Of a DNA stretch of 14,210 nucleotides, positions 13,191-14,210 are shown one piece after another; position 1 is the stretch's first letter, and each line of letters starts with the position of its first letter. The stretch comes from SAR324 cluster bacterium. Its GTDB lineage: Bacteria > SAR324 > JACQKK01. The position numbers and the translations under genes are program-made. Location of the stretch: NCBI GenBank assembly GCA_027296185.1, contig JAPUJL010000231.1:1-14210 (forward strand), written 5' to 3'. The notes beneath the pieces were generated by a model that was not told the DNA's origin, did no database searches, and saw only the letters and a program-made list of their open reading frames with translations.

Positions 13191-14210
13191 ATGGATTTCG
13201 GCTACTTCACCCTGAGCGACAACCGTTATCCGGGCAATTCCCGCACGCCCGAGGGCTTCGTCCAGGAAATCTACGAGCAGGCCCTGTACGCGGAGGAGGT
13301 GGGGCTGAATTCCGTGTGGGTGGGGGAGCACCACTTCAACCTGCTCGGGGTCAACCCCTGCCCCAACATTCTGCTCGCCCACCTGGCGGGGGCCACCCGG
13401 CGGGTGCGGATCGCCCCGGCGGTGGTGCTGCTGCCGGTGCACCACCCCCTGCACGTGGCGGAGGAGTGGGCGACCCTGGACCTGCTCTCGGGCGGGCGGG
13501 TGGATTTCGCCGCGGGGCGGGGCTACGACCGCCTGGAGTACGGTGGCTTCGGCGTGCCCTTCGGCGACACGGCCGAGCTGGTCGCCGAGGGCATGGAGGG
13601 GCGGTGGCGCGCCAGGACCGAGGAGGGCCGCTGGTCGCACCAGGGAAAGTACTACCGCTTCGAGGACGTGGAGGTGGTGCCCAAACCCCTGCAGAAGCCC
13701 CTGCGGCCGTACGTGGCGTGCTTCTCCCGCTTCTCCATGGAGCTGGCGGCGCGGAACGACTGGAACATCGTCTTCGCCCCCTTCGCCGCGGCAATGGTCT
13801 ACGGCAGCCTCGCCGACGGCGTGCGGCAGTTCCGGGAGGAGGCCCAGAAACAGAGCAATCCGGCGCGGCGGGCCATGTGCAGCTACTTCATCCACATCGC
13901 CGATACGCCCCAGGAGGAACAGGAAGGGCGGAAGCGGCTCGTCAGCTACTTCCAGGACGCGCTCCTGGCCGCGTTTCCCGGAGACCCCGCCAGCGCCCCG
14001 CCGACCCTGCGCTACTTCGTCAAGATCGTCGAGATTCTAAAAAACATGCAGCCGGGAAACCTGACCTCCAACTCGATCCTGGTGGGGCCGCCGGCCAAGA
14101 TCGTCGAGGACCTGAAGCGGGTCGAGGCCGCCGGCATCTCCGAGGTGATCCTTTACTTCAACTACGGGCTGAAGCCCAACGCCCAGGTAAAAGAACAGAT
14201 GGCCCGCTTC
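13191..14210 (+). CDS. LLM-class (luciferase-like) flavin-dependent monooxygenase, C-terminus outside window
   Basis: Luciferase-like monooxygenases use reduced FMN (or F420 in some groups) and oxygen to oxidise small organic substrates; the substrate cannot be told here. The open frame covers 340 residues from the ATG at 13191 to the window end without a stop. Typical segments are MDFGYFTL at the start, AEEVGLNSVWVGEHHF (34-49), RVRIAPAVVLLPVHHPL (74-90), a LLSGGRVDFAAGRGY stretch (about 100-114), then GGFGVPF and VVPKPLQKPLRPYVA. Near the end, a GPPAKIVEDLKRVEAAGISEVIL stretch (about 303-325) matches the family's C-terminal barrel. Residues about 126-135 (EGMEGRWRAR) depart from the usual pattern, but the frame stays sound on both sides. 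Its closeness to gentisate dioxygenase suggests a role in aromatic breakdown, which is inference. Confidence 0.88.
   Translation, partial: MDFGYFTLSDNRYPGNSRTPEGFVQEIYEQALYAEEVGLNSVWVGEHHFNLLGVNPCPNILLAHLAGATRRVRIAPAVVLLPVHHPLHVAEEWATLDLLSGGRVDFAAGRGYDRLEYGGFGVPFGDTAELVAEGMEGRWRARTEEGRWSHQGKYYRFEDVEVVPKPLQKPLRPYVACFSRFSMELAARNDWNIVFAPFAAAMVYGSLADGVRQFREEAQKQSNPARRAMCSYFIHIADTPQEEQEGRKRLVSYFQDALLAAFPGDPASAPPTLRYFVKIVEILKNMQPGNLTSNSILVGPPAKIVEDLKRVEAAGISEVILYFNYGLKPNAQVKEQMARF

Noticed and set aside
13560..13630. Compensated frameshift in the flavin monooxygenase around residues 126-135
   Set aside because: The local sequence is unusual, but no alternative frame gives a better family match and both flanks are in one frame, so natural variation is more likely.

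Overview
The window is high-GC bacterial DNA with dense, mostly housekeeping or accessory-metabolic genes in both orientations. A complete lipid A disaccharide synthase (LpxB) shows an LPS-making, diderm (Gram-negative) bacterium. I cannot fix the phylum from this window. The omega subunit (RpoZ) differs from the usual proteobacterial form, so a deep-branching proteobacterium or a neighbouring high-GC phylum is possible. No tRNA, rRNA, CRISPR array, insertion sequence or phage gene was seen.

Layout. (1) Positions 1-3479, minus strand: a TPR-like small protein, then lpxB, then a BioH-like alpha/beta hydrolase that has lost its nucleophilic serine, read from a good sigma70-type promoter near 3565-3593. 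Further downstream, and probably separate, is a secreted Deg-type serine protease cut by the window edge. (2) 3693-5320, minus strand: a membrane-anchored YfgM-like TPR protein, then rpoZ, then a lipoprotein of unknown function. (3) 5321-5633: a divergent intergenic region with a strong GC hairpin and AT-rich promoter-like boxes. (4) 5634-7293, plus strand: a MetX-family acyltransferase and a stand-alone RibD deaminase domain. (5) 7375-11058, minus strand: a DUF1445 (YcsI-type D-glutamate cyclase family) gene followed after 4 bases by a gene fusing a DUF4392 D-glutamate cyclase domain to a MurD-like domain, then an SRAP/YedK abasic-site protein and a small uncertain ORF. (6) 11306-14210, plus strand: a ThpR RNA 2',3'-cyclic phosphodiesterase, a gentisate 1,2-dioxygenase and a luciferase-like flavin monooxygenase that runs off the end.

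The most notable locus is the D-glutamate cluster. DUF1445 and DUF4392 are the two parts that occur together in the vertebrate D-glutamate cyclase DGLUCY. Here they are split over two tightly coupled genes, and the DUF4392 part is joined to the N-terminal and central domains of MurD, the enzyme that adds D-glutamate to the peptidoglycan precursor. The MurD part has lost its D-Glu-binding C-terminal domain and, by motif alignment, nearly every metal- and ATP-handling residue. It looks like a pseudo-ligase attached to a D-glutamate enzyme, which suggests a link between D-Glu turnover and cell-wall synthesis. That link is inference; the fusion and the residue changes are read directly from the sequence.
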